64,000 bases of DNA, taken from contig JAUPFV010000002.1 in the NCBI GenBank assembly GCA_036936605.1, forward strand, positions 316,154,893 through 316,218,892, given 5' to 3'. The notes beneath the pieces are model-generated. The model was not told where the DNA came from. It did no database searches and saw only the letters and a program-made list of their open reading frames with translations. The number at the start of each line of letters is the position of its first letter. Position 1 is the first letter of the stretch. Shown one piece after another: positions 54,326 through 64,000 of this stretch. A program made the position numbers and the translations under genes. This DNA comes from Limnanthes douglasii subsp. nivea (taxonomy: Eukaryota; Streptophyta; Magnoliopsida; Brassicales; Limnanthaceae).

Positions 54326-57202
54326 TTAGTCAGAAGATTCTTCTTCTTCGGATGACTCGTCCTTGGAAGATGATGAGCTGGGAACAGGCGAAAGCCTTGC
54401 TTGGACATTTTTCTTCAGGAATATCATTCCGAAAATTTGTAAGATTTATTTTTGGATAGGCAGCAGGGAGTTCTCAAAGAAGAAGGATGGTTGCATCTTC
54501 TTTTTCGACCTGAATAGTTGTTTGCATATTCTTTGAAAGCTCAACTTCAGCAATAGTTACAGCAGCAGTTTTTTTTGCTTCGAAATTCTTCTTCAGCTTC
54601 TCTATCTCATCGGTCAATTATTTATTTTTTGCTTCACAAAGAATTAGAGAATTTTGAAGTGTGGTGGAGTTGGATTTTTCGATTTTCAATTCAGCAATAT
54701 ACTCGGTTTTGAGTTTTTTTTGTTTTTTCTTCATGAGACTTTGTTAGCAGCTCTGTGTCAACCATATGCTTGATTTGAAGATGATCCTTTATACAGAGAG
54801 CGCCTTTTATCAGCTCGAATCTAACTATCTCATAACCATAAAACTGTTCGGTTACTTTATTGTGCAAAGTCTCCCTAAATTTCTTTTCAGCCTCATAAGA
54901 TTCTTTATAATAAACCATATCTTTGGCCAACTGTTTGAGATGGTCTTGAGAGGCTTTGAATTGAGAAGCAAGGGTTTTTGCAGCAGCATCAAGATCGGAA
55001 AATGGTTGAAGAACGATGGAAATTGTAGGATTTGGAGGAGGGCTACGAATTTCCGATGTACTAAGCTTGTCAATCATATCCATAGATGTGAGAGGTTCGA
55101 AAGAACGAGTAACTTTTGGAAGATCTTTGTCTGGAGTAGGCCTCGGAAAATCAAGCATGTGATTTTGGATGACTTGAAGAACAGGATCCTCTTCGCCAGC
55201 AAGTGCTTCTGTATTTTCAAAGTTAATGAACATATCTGGGTCGAAACTTGTAGGAGGATGATAAACGGTGGGAGAGTAGTCATCAATGAGAATCACAGGG
55301 TTCTCTTTGTTAGGATTTTCTTCGGTTGAAGGGTTTGAGGGGTGTTGTTGGTTTCCAGCAGCAGCAACATCTTCGTCTTCATTAACCAAAGTGTACAAAG
55401 AGATTTTCTTCTGTTTCTTTTTCTTTTCGAAGGAATCAGAAGATATCTTCTTTTTCTTTGATGATGTTTCTTGAATTTTTCCCTCTTCGATGGGAGAAAG
55501 AGGTTGTTCTGCAACTTTGCGTTTTTCGACGCTTTGGTTTCGAGGGTGTGGAAGGGTTAGCACCAGATGTGCTAACTGCCTTTTTACCCTTCTTTTTCTT
55601 TGGTGATCTTTTCTTTCTTCTTTTTCGGTAGATGGCTATCCGATCTGTTGCGAACATGAAGAAAGACTTTGCAGTCAGGCTGGGGTATTCGTTAGCATAC
55701 GAGCTTTGGATCTGGATTGGAAAACAAATCTTTAGGAGGCAGTCCACCTTCTTTGATCGGAAACACGTGGCATTGGAGGATCAGATGGGCTGAAAGGCAG
55801 CATGAAAAGCGTTATTCCATTCATTTTCAGCCCACACAGCAAGGTTTTGGAAAATGTTTTTAGTAGCTTCTTGACGAGTTGAGTAGCGCTTCGAAATTTC
55901 TAGTATAAGTTAACAGGATAAAATGTTAAAGATAAAAAAAATAAAAAATTGTATTAAAATGTAAAATTTTGAGGAACTTACGATTGCTTCTCCAAACCAG
56001 AGTTAATTTCGAAGGGTTGTCTTCGGAAATTGCCTTGCCATTTTCGCAAGCCCAAGATATGAAAACAAATCTTTGTTTCTAGAATTTATCAGCCTCCAGA
56101 AGGTCGTCGATGATCTTGAGGTCATCCATCAATGTGAGGTAATAAAATAGAAGTTTCAGACCTTTTGAAAGATGAGTCAGTGAAATGAAGTCTTTAATGC
56201 TGATGGGTATTTTAGATAGGCAAGATGCCATGATTACCGACATGAGGGTAAACCATTGGTTCGGTGTCACCTGAGTAGGGCACAAACTGAGGACTTCGAA
56301 GTATTCTACGATCATCGGATCTAGTGGAAATCGAAGACCCCAGTTGATAATTTCTGGGTATACCACTAATTCAGCATCCTTGCAGTTGAGGGGAGTTTCT
56401 CCTTCTTTTGGCAGTCGAAGGGTTATTTTTTCTCCCATTCCCCATTGCTTCTTAAGGGAAGAGGCTTGAATTTCTCTTTAGTATATATATATATATCGAA
56501 CCTTCCTCAAGGCGATAATATACTTGCTTTCGAGGTTTATTAGATTTCTCCCATTTTTTGCTCTTTTCTCTTCGAAAATGGAGCAAATGTCAGCTTATTC
56601 TTGAGAGTCAGCTTCAACATCAGTTTTCGTAGCCTCCGAGTCAGCTTCGTTGGTTTTGGAAGTTTCTTCTCGAGGGTCTTGAGAAGTTGAAATAATTGTT
56701 TCTGTACAAGGACTAGTAGTTCGAGGTGCCTCTTCCATCACTTCTCTTTGAGGTGGATCGTTAGTAGTGGTTTTTGAAGGAGAGAGAGTTCAGATGATTG
56801 CTGATTCATCTCCCATGGCGATAAAGGTATTTCTTGGTTTGGTTAAAGAAGATCTTTCTGAGGAAGGGTTATTTGTTTTCAATTTTAGAGGAGAAAATTT
56901 ATTTTGTGTTGAGAAATTTCGAGGTGTTTTAGGGCATGAGATTCAAGATGACTTTTGCTTTTCGATTTTGGGAGAAAGTGAAAGCTTTGGAACTTTGGTA
57001 GGATCGAAATTACCGTAATGAAATGTTTCAGTTGTAGTACCAATTGGACCACCTTGAATTAACCCTGCTCTTCGGTATTCTTCAGCTCTTTGCATTATAC
57101 AAAAATAATCGTAAGATCTAAACACTAGGTTACTATCAGTATTAGACGAGATGTTTTGGGAAGAATAATCTTCGAATTTTTGGTTATTGGTTTCTTTCTC
57201 AT
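54326..57202 (-). pseudogene. Antisense gene of Tat-like element (copy E), two exons, decayed
   Basis: ATG at 57202 on the minus strand (MRKKP start as in D), shifted by a deletion near 57160. NLVFRSYDYFCIMQRAEEYR and NTFIAMGDESAII mark exon 1. The conserved domain (ITLRLPKEGETPLNCKD, NWGLRFPLDPMIVEYFEVLS) is at 56440-56080, with a TAG at 56081-56079 at the same Trp position as in D. Intron 55981-55900. Exon 2 has Lys-rich clusters, a long segment 55563-54691 (PVILIDDYSP, KTLASQFKASQDHLKQLAKD) and an acidic EDESSEEEESSD end at 54326. A one-base insertion near 55530 differs from the D frameshift, so the ancestor was open here. Confidence 0.75.
55900..55981 (-). other. Intron of antisense gene (copy E), 82 nt
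   Basis: Donor AATC|GTAAGTTCC, acceptor TATACTAG|AAATTTCG on the minus strand. Phase 1 and the same position as in B, C and D. Confidence 0.75.
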
Positions 57203-57366
57203 AAACCAAGTATGAGTTGATCGGAGAAGATGAAGGTTGATAGGAAAACTCGAGTTTTGCGGTGAGAATTCTAGGAATAGGGGAGGAGCGGATGAAGGTA
57301 GCCAAAAACTCTAACTTCTCTCTAATGTAGTTTTTGTGTGAAGAGAGTTGAAATGAGAGATATGTG

Positions 57367-57376
57367 GTATTTATAC
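57367..57376 (-). promoter_or_regulatory. TATA box of antisense gene (copy E)
   Basis: The minus strand reads GTATAAATAC, identical to copy D, about 165 bases upstream of the ATG. Confidence 0.62.
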
Positions 57377-57748
57377 TAAAATAGGAGAAGACATGCGAAG
57401 GGAGAGACTCACTTAGTGATAGGTTGGAATGTGAATCGCTGGGTAGGCTAGATGTTCGACACCTGTCAGCTTAGATTACTATGGTCACGATGAATATAAT
57501 CGTTATATATGTAACTGTTACATTCAAGGGTGGTCTATCTACATAATAAGTAATTACATCGCTTCGAAATGATAAGTGATTACATCGATTTGGAGTGGAT
57601 GCAAATTTATTACCCTATAATTATCCACACAGATTATTCGAAGATTATTTATCCTTTGGTTATTATTCGAAGATTGTTTACCCATTGGTTAGAATATGTT
57701 TTTAAGCTTTTATATTGTATTCATGCTTCGAATAATAGATTAAGTTAA

Positions 57749-57852
57749 TGGCTTTGAATAGTTATTTTTGATTCATGACAGGTTGGCGATTCGAAGACAA
57801 TGGCTTCAAATAGTTGTTTTTTGATTCATGACAGGTTGATGATTCGAAGAAA
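57749..57852. repeat. 52-bp tandem duplication near the 3' LTR (copy E)
   Basis: Two units starting TGGCTT at 57749 and 57801, each with GATTCATGACAGGTTG and ATTCGAAG. Copy D has one unit (about 5899-5950). It doubles the TTCGAAG-type sites upstream of the antisense promoter. Confidence 0.75.
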
Positions 57853-57913
57853 AAACGGTTTCGAAGACTTTTTAGTTCTCATTCATTTACTGACATGAAA
57901 ACTAGGGGGCTTT

Positions 57914-58274
57914 TGATATGGAAATAGGGTTTTATTAAAGATTAATTTGTAAATAATGTAAATTCAGGGATTTAATTGTAATTAAAGTAAGTTTTGTCCT
58001 TAATTTGTGACTGGTGTAAGTTTTAAAGGATATTTGTGACTTTGTATAATTTATAAGGACTAAATGACAATTAGTCCACTTTTGTAACAGATTCAGTTTG
58101 AGACTAAGTCTTGGCTCCTCTATATAAAAGACCAGACTACTCTAATAATGGGGTTGAACACTTTTACTTGAAACTCATTCGTACTTGTGTTTTCTCTCTC
58201 TAAAAACTCTTAAGCATTTTCTCTCTCTATAATTTTTCCTTAGCAATTTATTATAGCAAAATCAAATCTCATTA
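57914..58274 (+). repeat. 3' LTR (copy E)
   Basis: 361 bp, preceded by the purine tract AAACTAGGGGGC. TATA box TATATAAAAG at 58121-58130 intact. Ends TCTCATTA, where the 5' copy has TCATCA. Confidence 0.9.
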
Positions 58275-58738
58275 GTAGTTGGTTGCATTTCGCCAACGTA
58301 CGATGTTTTTGTCTAATATTATAAAAATTACACACGTTGGACAAGTTATAAGGATTAAACTCTTTTAATGCGGTTAAAATATGTGAAGACGAGAACCATC
58401 TAGAGACCATTGTTTCACCAATTCTTTTTCAGCTCTTAAGTTTTCTCGTCGCCACTATGTTGAGCTTTAAGTTTAAAAATGTACTTGTTGTGTAACTCAA
58501 CTCTCTACCGATCCATGATATTCATGAAGTCAGTTTGGGTTCGTGTACCATATGTAGTGAACAAATGAGTGTGACCCGGTAATATATTCTTTTCTGAACT
58601 AATTTCGGACTTTTAAATTTTACAACACAAAATCTTAATAAATTTGGAAAAGAACTAGGTGAGTGCCTATCACAAGCAAACAAATATTTTCATCACAAAA
58701 CACCCGATAAACAACTGTTTATGATACACTGTTTTAGA
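58275..58738. other. Intergenic region
   Basis: No gene or repeat recognised; moderately AT-rich. Confidence 0.4.
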
Positions 58739-58746
58739 ATCACACA

Positions 58747-59185
58747 TAGGGATGGCAATGGGTCGTCCGCGGGTCGGGTTCGGGCCGGCCCGCTTGAGCC
58801 TGCTTTTTTTACACTTGAGCCCGAACCCGGGCTCGCCCCGCTCCCGGGCTCATATTTTCAAACCCGAACCCGTCCGCTAATGTCCGCCGGTCAACCCGGC
58901 CCGATCCACGGACATTAATTTTAATATTTTTAAAATACTTTTTTAATTTATTTTAAATATATTAATTTATTTTTTAAAAATATTATTTTTATTATACATA
59001 GAAATATTATTTTATATATATTTTATGATTTTCGGGCCGGAACGGGCCGGACAAATATAAAACCCAAACCCGGCCCAGCTGCGGGTTACATTTTCTGAAT
59101 CCGAACCTGGCCCGTTCTAAGTTCGGGCCGAACAAAACCCGGCCGGGCCGGGCCGGGCCGGACACCACCCGAATTATCCTCCCTA
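58747..59185. mobile_element. hAT-like MITE, GC-rich ends, 439 bp
   Basis: Starts TAGGGATGGCAATGGG and ends ATTATCCTCCCTA, imperfect inverted ends. An 8-bp duplication ATCACACA lies at 58739-58746 and 59186-59193. The outer parts are very GC-rich with CCGGCCCG and GGGCCGG runs, the middle (58915-59030) AT-rich. TAGGGATGGCAA ends and 8-bp duplications fit hAT. Alternatively AGGG...CCCT with a 10-bp duplication would suggest Mutator. No ORF. Confidence 0.75.
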
Positions 59186-59759
59186 ATCACACATTCATTT
59201 TTGCAAATTTTTTAAATAGATTTTTAAAATCTATTTTTCTTATATTTAATAAATTTACTATAAAACACGATTAATATATATTGTAAATGGTTTGGATGAT
59301 ATTTTGTGGTTTTAATTCATTGTATTCATTTTTTACATGGTTGTCGGTTCCTACTTTGATTTATGTTTTTTTTAAGTTTTAAAAATTATAATTTTAATGT
59401 TTAAGATTATAAATTAGAATGGATAAAATTTAATTTTGGGTTTGTACACATTCAGGTCCGGTAAAAGAATATAAATTCAAAGTTACCTTAAAGATTATAC
59501 AGTGAAACCATTGATTTTTAAAAAATTATATATATTTACATGATAATAGCTTTTCCCTTGTCTTTTTATTGTGCAATAAATAGTAAAAAATCCATTACAA
59601 ACTTACAATACCGTATGAAACTAAATCACGGACAGTTTTCTGAGCATCCAATCCAAAAACTAAAAAATTGGCACTTTTTTAGCATTTATTCGGATCGGAA
59701 CGGTGGACATTGTTAAAAATAATTTAGAAAATGTCTAGATTTAAAGTAACCTTTGGTAA
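59186..59759. other. AT-rich intergenic region
   Basis: Nothing recognised. The LINE 5'UTR probably starts between about 59760 and 59830. Confidence 0.4.
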
Positions 59760-59995
59760 ATAGTACTTCCAAGTTCCAAGATATCTGAAGTGGGTCGGAA
59801 TTAGAAATCGTTATGGGTGGCTTCTCTCTCAAGAAAGGTTCAAGAATTGAGATTGTTTTTTAGCCTTTAAGAAACACCTCCACTATTTGCATCACCGGAA
59901 CAATCACATCATTGATACCTACAAACCATCAACTACGGCTGAGAATAAGTTGTAATCATAGCCTTAACAGGCTCTGCCTGTTTCAGTTTTGAACC

Positions 59996-61300
59996 ATGAA
60001 TTTGGATACGCAAGGAAATGAATTCCCACCACTGAATGGCAAGATTCCTGCAACTGAATCGAACATGGTAACAAAAGATAGGCGATTCTCTGATGTCGTC
60101 ATGGAAAAGAGTGTGGAACCTGTTTACAAATCGGAAGTAAAGGAGTACGGTGACCATAATGCTATTCGTTTTGAAAGAAAGGTAAAGGACAGCCTATGTT
60201 CTCAATCAAGAACCACTCTAATATGCAAGTTCAATGACGGTATTCCTAAACGTCAAGCTTTTCAAGCATTTCTTGATTCCTTTAAGTTCAAGGGAGCTTT
60301 TTCATATGTAACAATAGACTCTAGACAAATTTTGGTTGAATTTTCGGTATTGGCTGATGCTGGAAGGATCTGGGTGAGTAGGTTTTGGAAAGTCGAGGGA
60401 AAGATGATGCGTGTGGTTAAATGGAGTCCGTACAGTTCAAGAAACTTCGAGTGTCCTATTGCGCTACTATGGGTTAGATTTGAAAAAGTTCAAGAATTCA
60501 TGTATAATAGTGCAGTGATTAATGTGCTTGCTTCATCTCTGGGGTTCGTGCATCATGTTGTCATCCCTGAAGTTAACAGGGCAAACTGGAATGCGTGTTT
60601 TGCTCTGATTAAAGTTGATGTTTCAACTCAACTTAAGAGAAAATTGAAGGTAGAGTTTGGTGATGGTGAAGTGTTCAATATTAACGTCAGTTATAAAAAT
60701 GCACCAGCATACTGTAATTTTTGTCATCACATTGGGCATGAGCCTGATAAATGCAAAAAGAATATGGTAATGGATTCCAGTACTGTGAAAGAAAATGTTA
60801 AAGAAAGTGTTGAAGAGAACAGAAATGGAAACAGTGGTGATATTGAAAGAAACTGTGTTCAGCAAGATTCGTTACAGAAGAAAGATAATACAGATATGGA
60901 TTCTAGGCCTACAAAGGTTGAAACATTCACACATGTTTACAGAAGAAAATTAAAGTCTATAATCACAAAGAAAGATAGGACTTCAGTGTCCTGTCCGTCC
61001 ACAAATGCTGTAAGTCCAGTAAGAGTGAGTTTCTCTAATGAACCTGATATCATCAGTGCTCTTCAGCATCTTGAAGATGAAGAGAACTGTCAGGAACAGA
61101 TTTCCCCTCGAGTTGGTAGAACAGGAAGCTACAATCCTTCGCCAAAAACTAGTTCGAATGTCCCTGATCAAGATTTTGAGACTGTTATCTTAAGAAAGAT
61201 TAAATCTGCCAATAAAAGTGGTAACTCAAATAGGTTGTCTATAAGCTCTCTTAGAAGGAGAGGAAAGGCTCTAAAAGACTCAACATCTGATAATGATTAA
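59996..61300 (+). CDS. LINE ORF1 protein
   Basis: 434 codons, intact. The start MNLDTQGNEFPPLNGK is the first ATG of the long frame. Residues 60-200 fit the DUF4283-type domain of plant LINE ORF1 (TTLICKFNDGIPKRQAFQAF, GRIWVSRFWKVEGKMMRVVKW). A zinc knuckle CNFCHHIGHEPDKC follows at about residues 240-253, then a basic, Ser-rich tail. ORF1 proteins bind the LINE RNA and form the particle needed for target-primed reverse transcription. The stop TAA 61298-61300 overlaps the ATG of ORF2. Confidence 0.88.
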   Translation: MNLDTQGNEFPPLNGKIPATESNMVTKDRRFSDVVMEKSVEPVYKSEVKEYGDHNAIRFERKVKDSLCSQSRTTLICKFNDGIPKRQAFQAFLDSFKFKGAFSYVTIDSRQILVEFSVLADAGRIWVSRFWKVEGKMMRVVKWSPYSSRNFECPIALLWVRFEKVQEFMYNSAVINVLASSLGFVHHVVIPEVNRANWNACFALIKVDVSTQLKRKLKVEFGDGEVFNINVSYKNAPAYCNFCHHIGHEPDKCKKNMVMDSSTVKENVKESVEENRNGNSGDIERNCVQQDSLQKKDNTDMDSRPTKVETFTHVYRRKLKSIITKKDRTSVSCPSTNAVSPVRVSFSNEPDIISALQHLEDEENCQEQISPRVGRTGSYNPSPKTSSNVPDQDFETVILRKIKSANKSGNSNRLSISSLRRRGKALKDSTSDND

Positions 61301-64000
61301 GTTCCTAAGCTGGAATGCAAGGGGAGTGAATAACAATCCTACAGTTGCTAGGCTAAAGTTCATTATAAAGCAGGAAAAAGTGAAGTTTGTTACAATACAG
61401 GAGCCTATGGCCTGAACTGATAAAATGGAGCTGGTTACTAAAATAATTGGGTTTGATCAGTGTGTGGCTAACACATCTAATAAGATATGGATGCTTTGGT
61501 CTAATGAAGTGAATGTTTCAGTAATTGAGGATCTGGATCAATATTTACATGTTATGATCAATCATGCTGACTTTACTGGTTGCTTCACTTCTATATATGC
61601 AAAAAATTCGAGATTACATAGGAAAGTACTCTGGAGTCAGCTTAGTAACATCACCTGTGAAGTTCCTTGGATTCTAGCTGGTGATTTCAATTCCATAAGA
61701 TGTCCTGATGATCAACTTTGCTGCTTGAACTATGATGCAAATGGAGCTGATGACTTTAATGATTTCATAAGAAACAACAACTTTGAAGTACCTGGACACA
61801 CTGGATCACGTTACACATGGAGTAACAATAAACTTTGGAAAAGATTAGATTGGGTGCTCACCAATCAAAATATGCTTAATGGTCTCAGTTTACAGGTTTG
61901 CCACATGGTCAGAACTTGTTCTAACCATGCACCTCTCTTACTTTCAATTAAAAAGACACTAATACAGTTAAGAAGGGGTCTTTTAAGTTTATTAATGCTT
62001 GGACCAATCATCCTGACTTTATGAGTGCTGTAAGTCAGAATTGGTCCAAACATTGCAATGGTGAAGACAGTACAGTTTTCTGGTATAAACTTAAGAGATT
62101 GAAAAAACATTTGAAAATTTGGAATTTTACAGTTTTTGGAAACATTTTCAATAAAGTAAAAGATGCAGCTTTAGAAGTTGAAAACTGTGAACTGATTCAC
62201 CAGAACATCAAAAATAATACTTCTAAATCTAACCTTTCAAAAGCCAATAGCACCCTTATCCTTGCATTAAAAGATGAGGAGTGCTACTGGAAACAAAAAT
62301 GTTTTAACTCTTGGCTACAAGACAGTGATGGAAATACAAAACTCTACTGACCTTAATGGGATTGCTTCCTCTGTGGTGGAATACTTCAAAAGGATTCTTT
62401 CGAATGCACCTGAAAATAACAATAACATCAGTGATAATGAGTCTGTCTTAAATAACATTCCTAAGCTTGTGCAGGATAGGGATAACATAGAGATTGTTAA
62501 ACCAGCTACTATGGAGGAAGTTAGAGCTACTATTTATGAAATGAAGGCTGATAGTGCCCCTGGCACAGATGGTTTCAACACTTTTTTCCTTAAGAAATGT
62601 TGGAATATAATTGGTGCTGATCTTTGTATAGCATTAAATGCTTAACTATTAGGATGTGATATCCCTAAAGGAGTTTTTGCTACTGGGATAGTACTGGTCC
62701 CTAAAGTAGCTAACCCTATTTCATGGAATAACTATAGGCCACTTAGTATGTGCACTATACTGAACAGATTGCTTTCTGCTCTTGTTAATAGAAGAATCTC
62801 TGCCATTCTTCCTATGCTTATTTCTAGGGGACAGAGTGCGTTTGTGAAGGATAGACTGATTCATGACAATATTTTATTGATCAAAGAGATTCTACATAAC
62901 ATTAAAAGGAAACCAGCTAAGGGAAATATCATTTTACAGCTTGATATGACAAAGGCGTTTGACAGGATGTCTCACACCTTTGTTATTCAAGCTCTAAAAT
63001 GTTTTGGCTTTTCTGAAAGAATTCAATCATTGGTTAATAGTCTTATCTCTAATGTAATGATATCAGTCTTAATAAATGGCACATGTTCAGGTTATTTTCC
63101 TCAAAAAACAGGATTGAGACAAGGAGATCCTTTGTCTCCTTGTCTCTTTATCCTTGCTGAGGATGCCCTTTTAAGGGGATTGGTAAACTTATATGGAAAA
63201 AACAAGAGTATGCAGTACTATTCTGGTGATATCTTACCTGTGCTAGCTTTTGCAAATGATGTGGTCATCTTCACAAACAGTTCTCCATCTTCAGTTAGAA
63301 GTCTTAGTGACCTGCTAAATCAGTATCAGATGGAGTCGGGGCAGTCTATTAACATTGAAAAGACTAAGATTATTACCTCCAATCGAAGTTCAAATGCCAA
63401 TTCTGCCTCTTTGAAAGCAACTTTGGGATTCAAGACTGAATGTGCCCCATTTAACTACCTGGGCATCACCATAGCTGATAGCAACAAAGGGAAGTATTTT
63501 ACTCCACTATTAACCAAAATATATAATAAAATCAATGATTGGGATCTGAAGAACTTGTCTTACAGTGGCAGATTGTCACTGATAAGGCATGTTCTCCACC
63601 CAATCATATTTTTTTGGATGCAAAACAGTGTCATACAAAAAACTATCCTAAAGAAGATTGAACTTTGTTTTAACAAATTCCTATGGAGACCTAAACTGAA
63701 TGAAAATGCAATACACTGGACTTGCTGGGATAACCTATGTAAGCCCTATGGGGAAGGAGGTCTGAATATTAAGCATTTGTCTGATATTCAACTTTCTTTC
63801 ACCTATAAACTATGGTACTTGTTTAGAAAAAGGAAGTCCTTATGGTCAGACCTCATATCAAACTCATATTGCAAAAATAGTCATCCACTTGTAGCTAAGT
63901 GTGGTACTGGGGATTCTATAGTATGGAAAGGTCTGTGCTCTGTAAGAGAGCATGCTGATAGTTTCATTCAGTGGAAAATTGGTAAAGGTAATATGGACTT
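61293..64000 (+). pseudogene. LINE ORF2: endonuclease and reverse transcriptase, disrupted, open at window end
   Basis: ATG 61293 overlaps the ORF1 stop (ATGATTAA). The N-terminal FLSWNARGVNN is the endonuclease start; WILAGDFNSIR, GSRYTWSN and RLDWVLTN lie in 61660-61860. A TGA at 61413-61415 interrupts early. A frameshift near 61965 and a short deletion near 62345 break the linker. RT starts near 62550 with APGTDGFN, a TAA follows at 62643, then the frame is open to 64000: LDMTKAFDRMSH, GLRQGDPLSPCLF and LAFANDVVIF. The last normally has two Asp; here the first is Asn (63255-63257). Probably inactive. Confidence 0.88.

Larger units (their letters stand above)
43289..58274 (+). mobile_element. 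Tat-like Ty3/gypsy retrotransposon, complete but decayed (copy E), host of element F
   Basis: 14,986 bp including the 3,011-bp F insertion with its duplication. LTRs (362 and 361 bp) differ at roughly 20 sites by eye, about 6%, so E is the oldest datable element here. Same family as copy D. Order: LTR, primer site, gag-PR, conserved UAG, pol with an internal 1.2-kb tandem duplication, antisense gene, purine tract, LTR. Flanks GTGGC (43284-43288) and GTAGT (58275-58279) may be a decayed target duplication. Confidence 0.92.
59780..64000 (+). mobile_element. Plant L1-type LINE, 5' part (continues past window)
   Basis: Two ORFs in L1 order: an RNA-binding ORF1 with a CCHC knuckle, then ORF2 with an endonuclease and reverse transcriptase. 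No LTR. The 5' boundary is approximate; the 3' end lies beyond 64000. Confidence 0.9.

Noticed and set aside
54766..55329. A 187-codon plus-strand ORF and similar ones at 3354-3843
   Set aside because: They are the reverse frame of the antisense gene exon 2 in D and E; the minus-strand frame has the conserved protein.
58275..58279. GTAGT after E as an exact target duplication of GTGGC before it
   Set aside because: Only three of five bases match; kept as a possibility but not claimed.

Overview
The window is repeat-dominated nuclear DNA from a flowering plant, most likely a eudicot. I cannot name the species. The evidence is the lineage of the elements: Tat-type Ty3/gypsy elements with two RNase H domains and a TGGCGAC-type primer site, Ty1/copia, plant L1-type LINE, hAT and Mutator-like miniature elements. 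No convincing host gene, tRNA, rRNA or CRISPR array was found. Almost everything that codes belongs to transposable elements, most of them decayed.

Layout. (1) 1-6363: 3' part of a Tat-like gypsy element (copy D): pol remnants, an antisense gene on the minus strand, and the 3' LTR. (2) 6364-20744: a decayed Ty1/copia element, split at 8905/19444 by (3) a nearly pristine 10.5-kb Tat-like element (copy B, 8906-19443). B has 503-bp LTRs differing at one base, a 5-bp target duplication ACAAT, a 780-codon gag-protease ORF, pol with two extra nonsense codons, and an intact spliced antisense gene. (4) 20745-24234: AT-rich DNA with a ~250-bp CT microsatellite, a ~90-bp tandem repeat and a hAT-like terminus. 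(5) 24235-34553: an older relative of B (copy C, target duplication TATAT), inserted into a hAT remnant whose dimerisation domain survives as two tandem copies at 34.7-35.4 kb. (6) 35.4-43.3 kb: AT-rich intergenic DNA with degenerate tandem repeats, a plant-mobile-domain remnant and a Mutator-like MITE with a 9-bp target duplication. (7) 43289-58274: a second, complete but decayed D-type element (copy E) carrying (8) a 3.0-kb non-autonomous element F (51087-54092, target duplication AGATA). (9) 58747-59185: a GC-rich hAT-like MITE. (10) 59996 to the window end: a plant L1-type LINE with ORF1 and most of ORF2.

How the parts work together. All four Tat-like copies (B, C, D, E) share one architecture: LTR, primer site, gag-protease, an in-frame UAG before CAG-UUU/UUA (seen in B, C and E), pol (RT, two RNase H, integrase), then a convergent gene on the opposite strand ending near the 3' LTR. 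The antisense gene has its own TATA box, a start codon and an 81-84 nt phase-1 intron at a homologous position in every copy. It encodes a nuclear-looking protein with a domain resembling the 'putative gypsy type transposon' family and a long coiled coil. In B the antisense gene is open for about 960 codons after splicing, although B's pol carries nonsense codons.

Most notable candidates: the conserved spliced antisense gene with its own promoter; the conserved UAG junction, which looks like programmed readthrough; and element F, where protease-RT-RNase H has been replaced, apparently in frame, by an expanded 15-residue repeat joining Gag to an integrase remnant.
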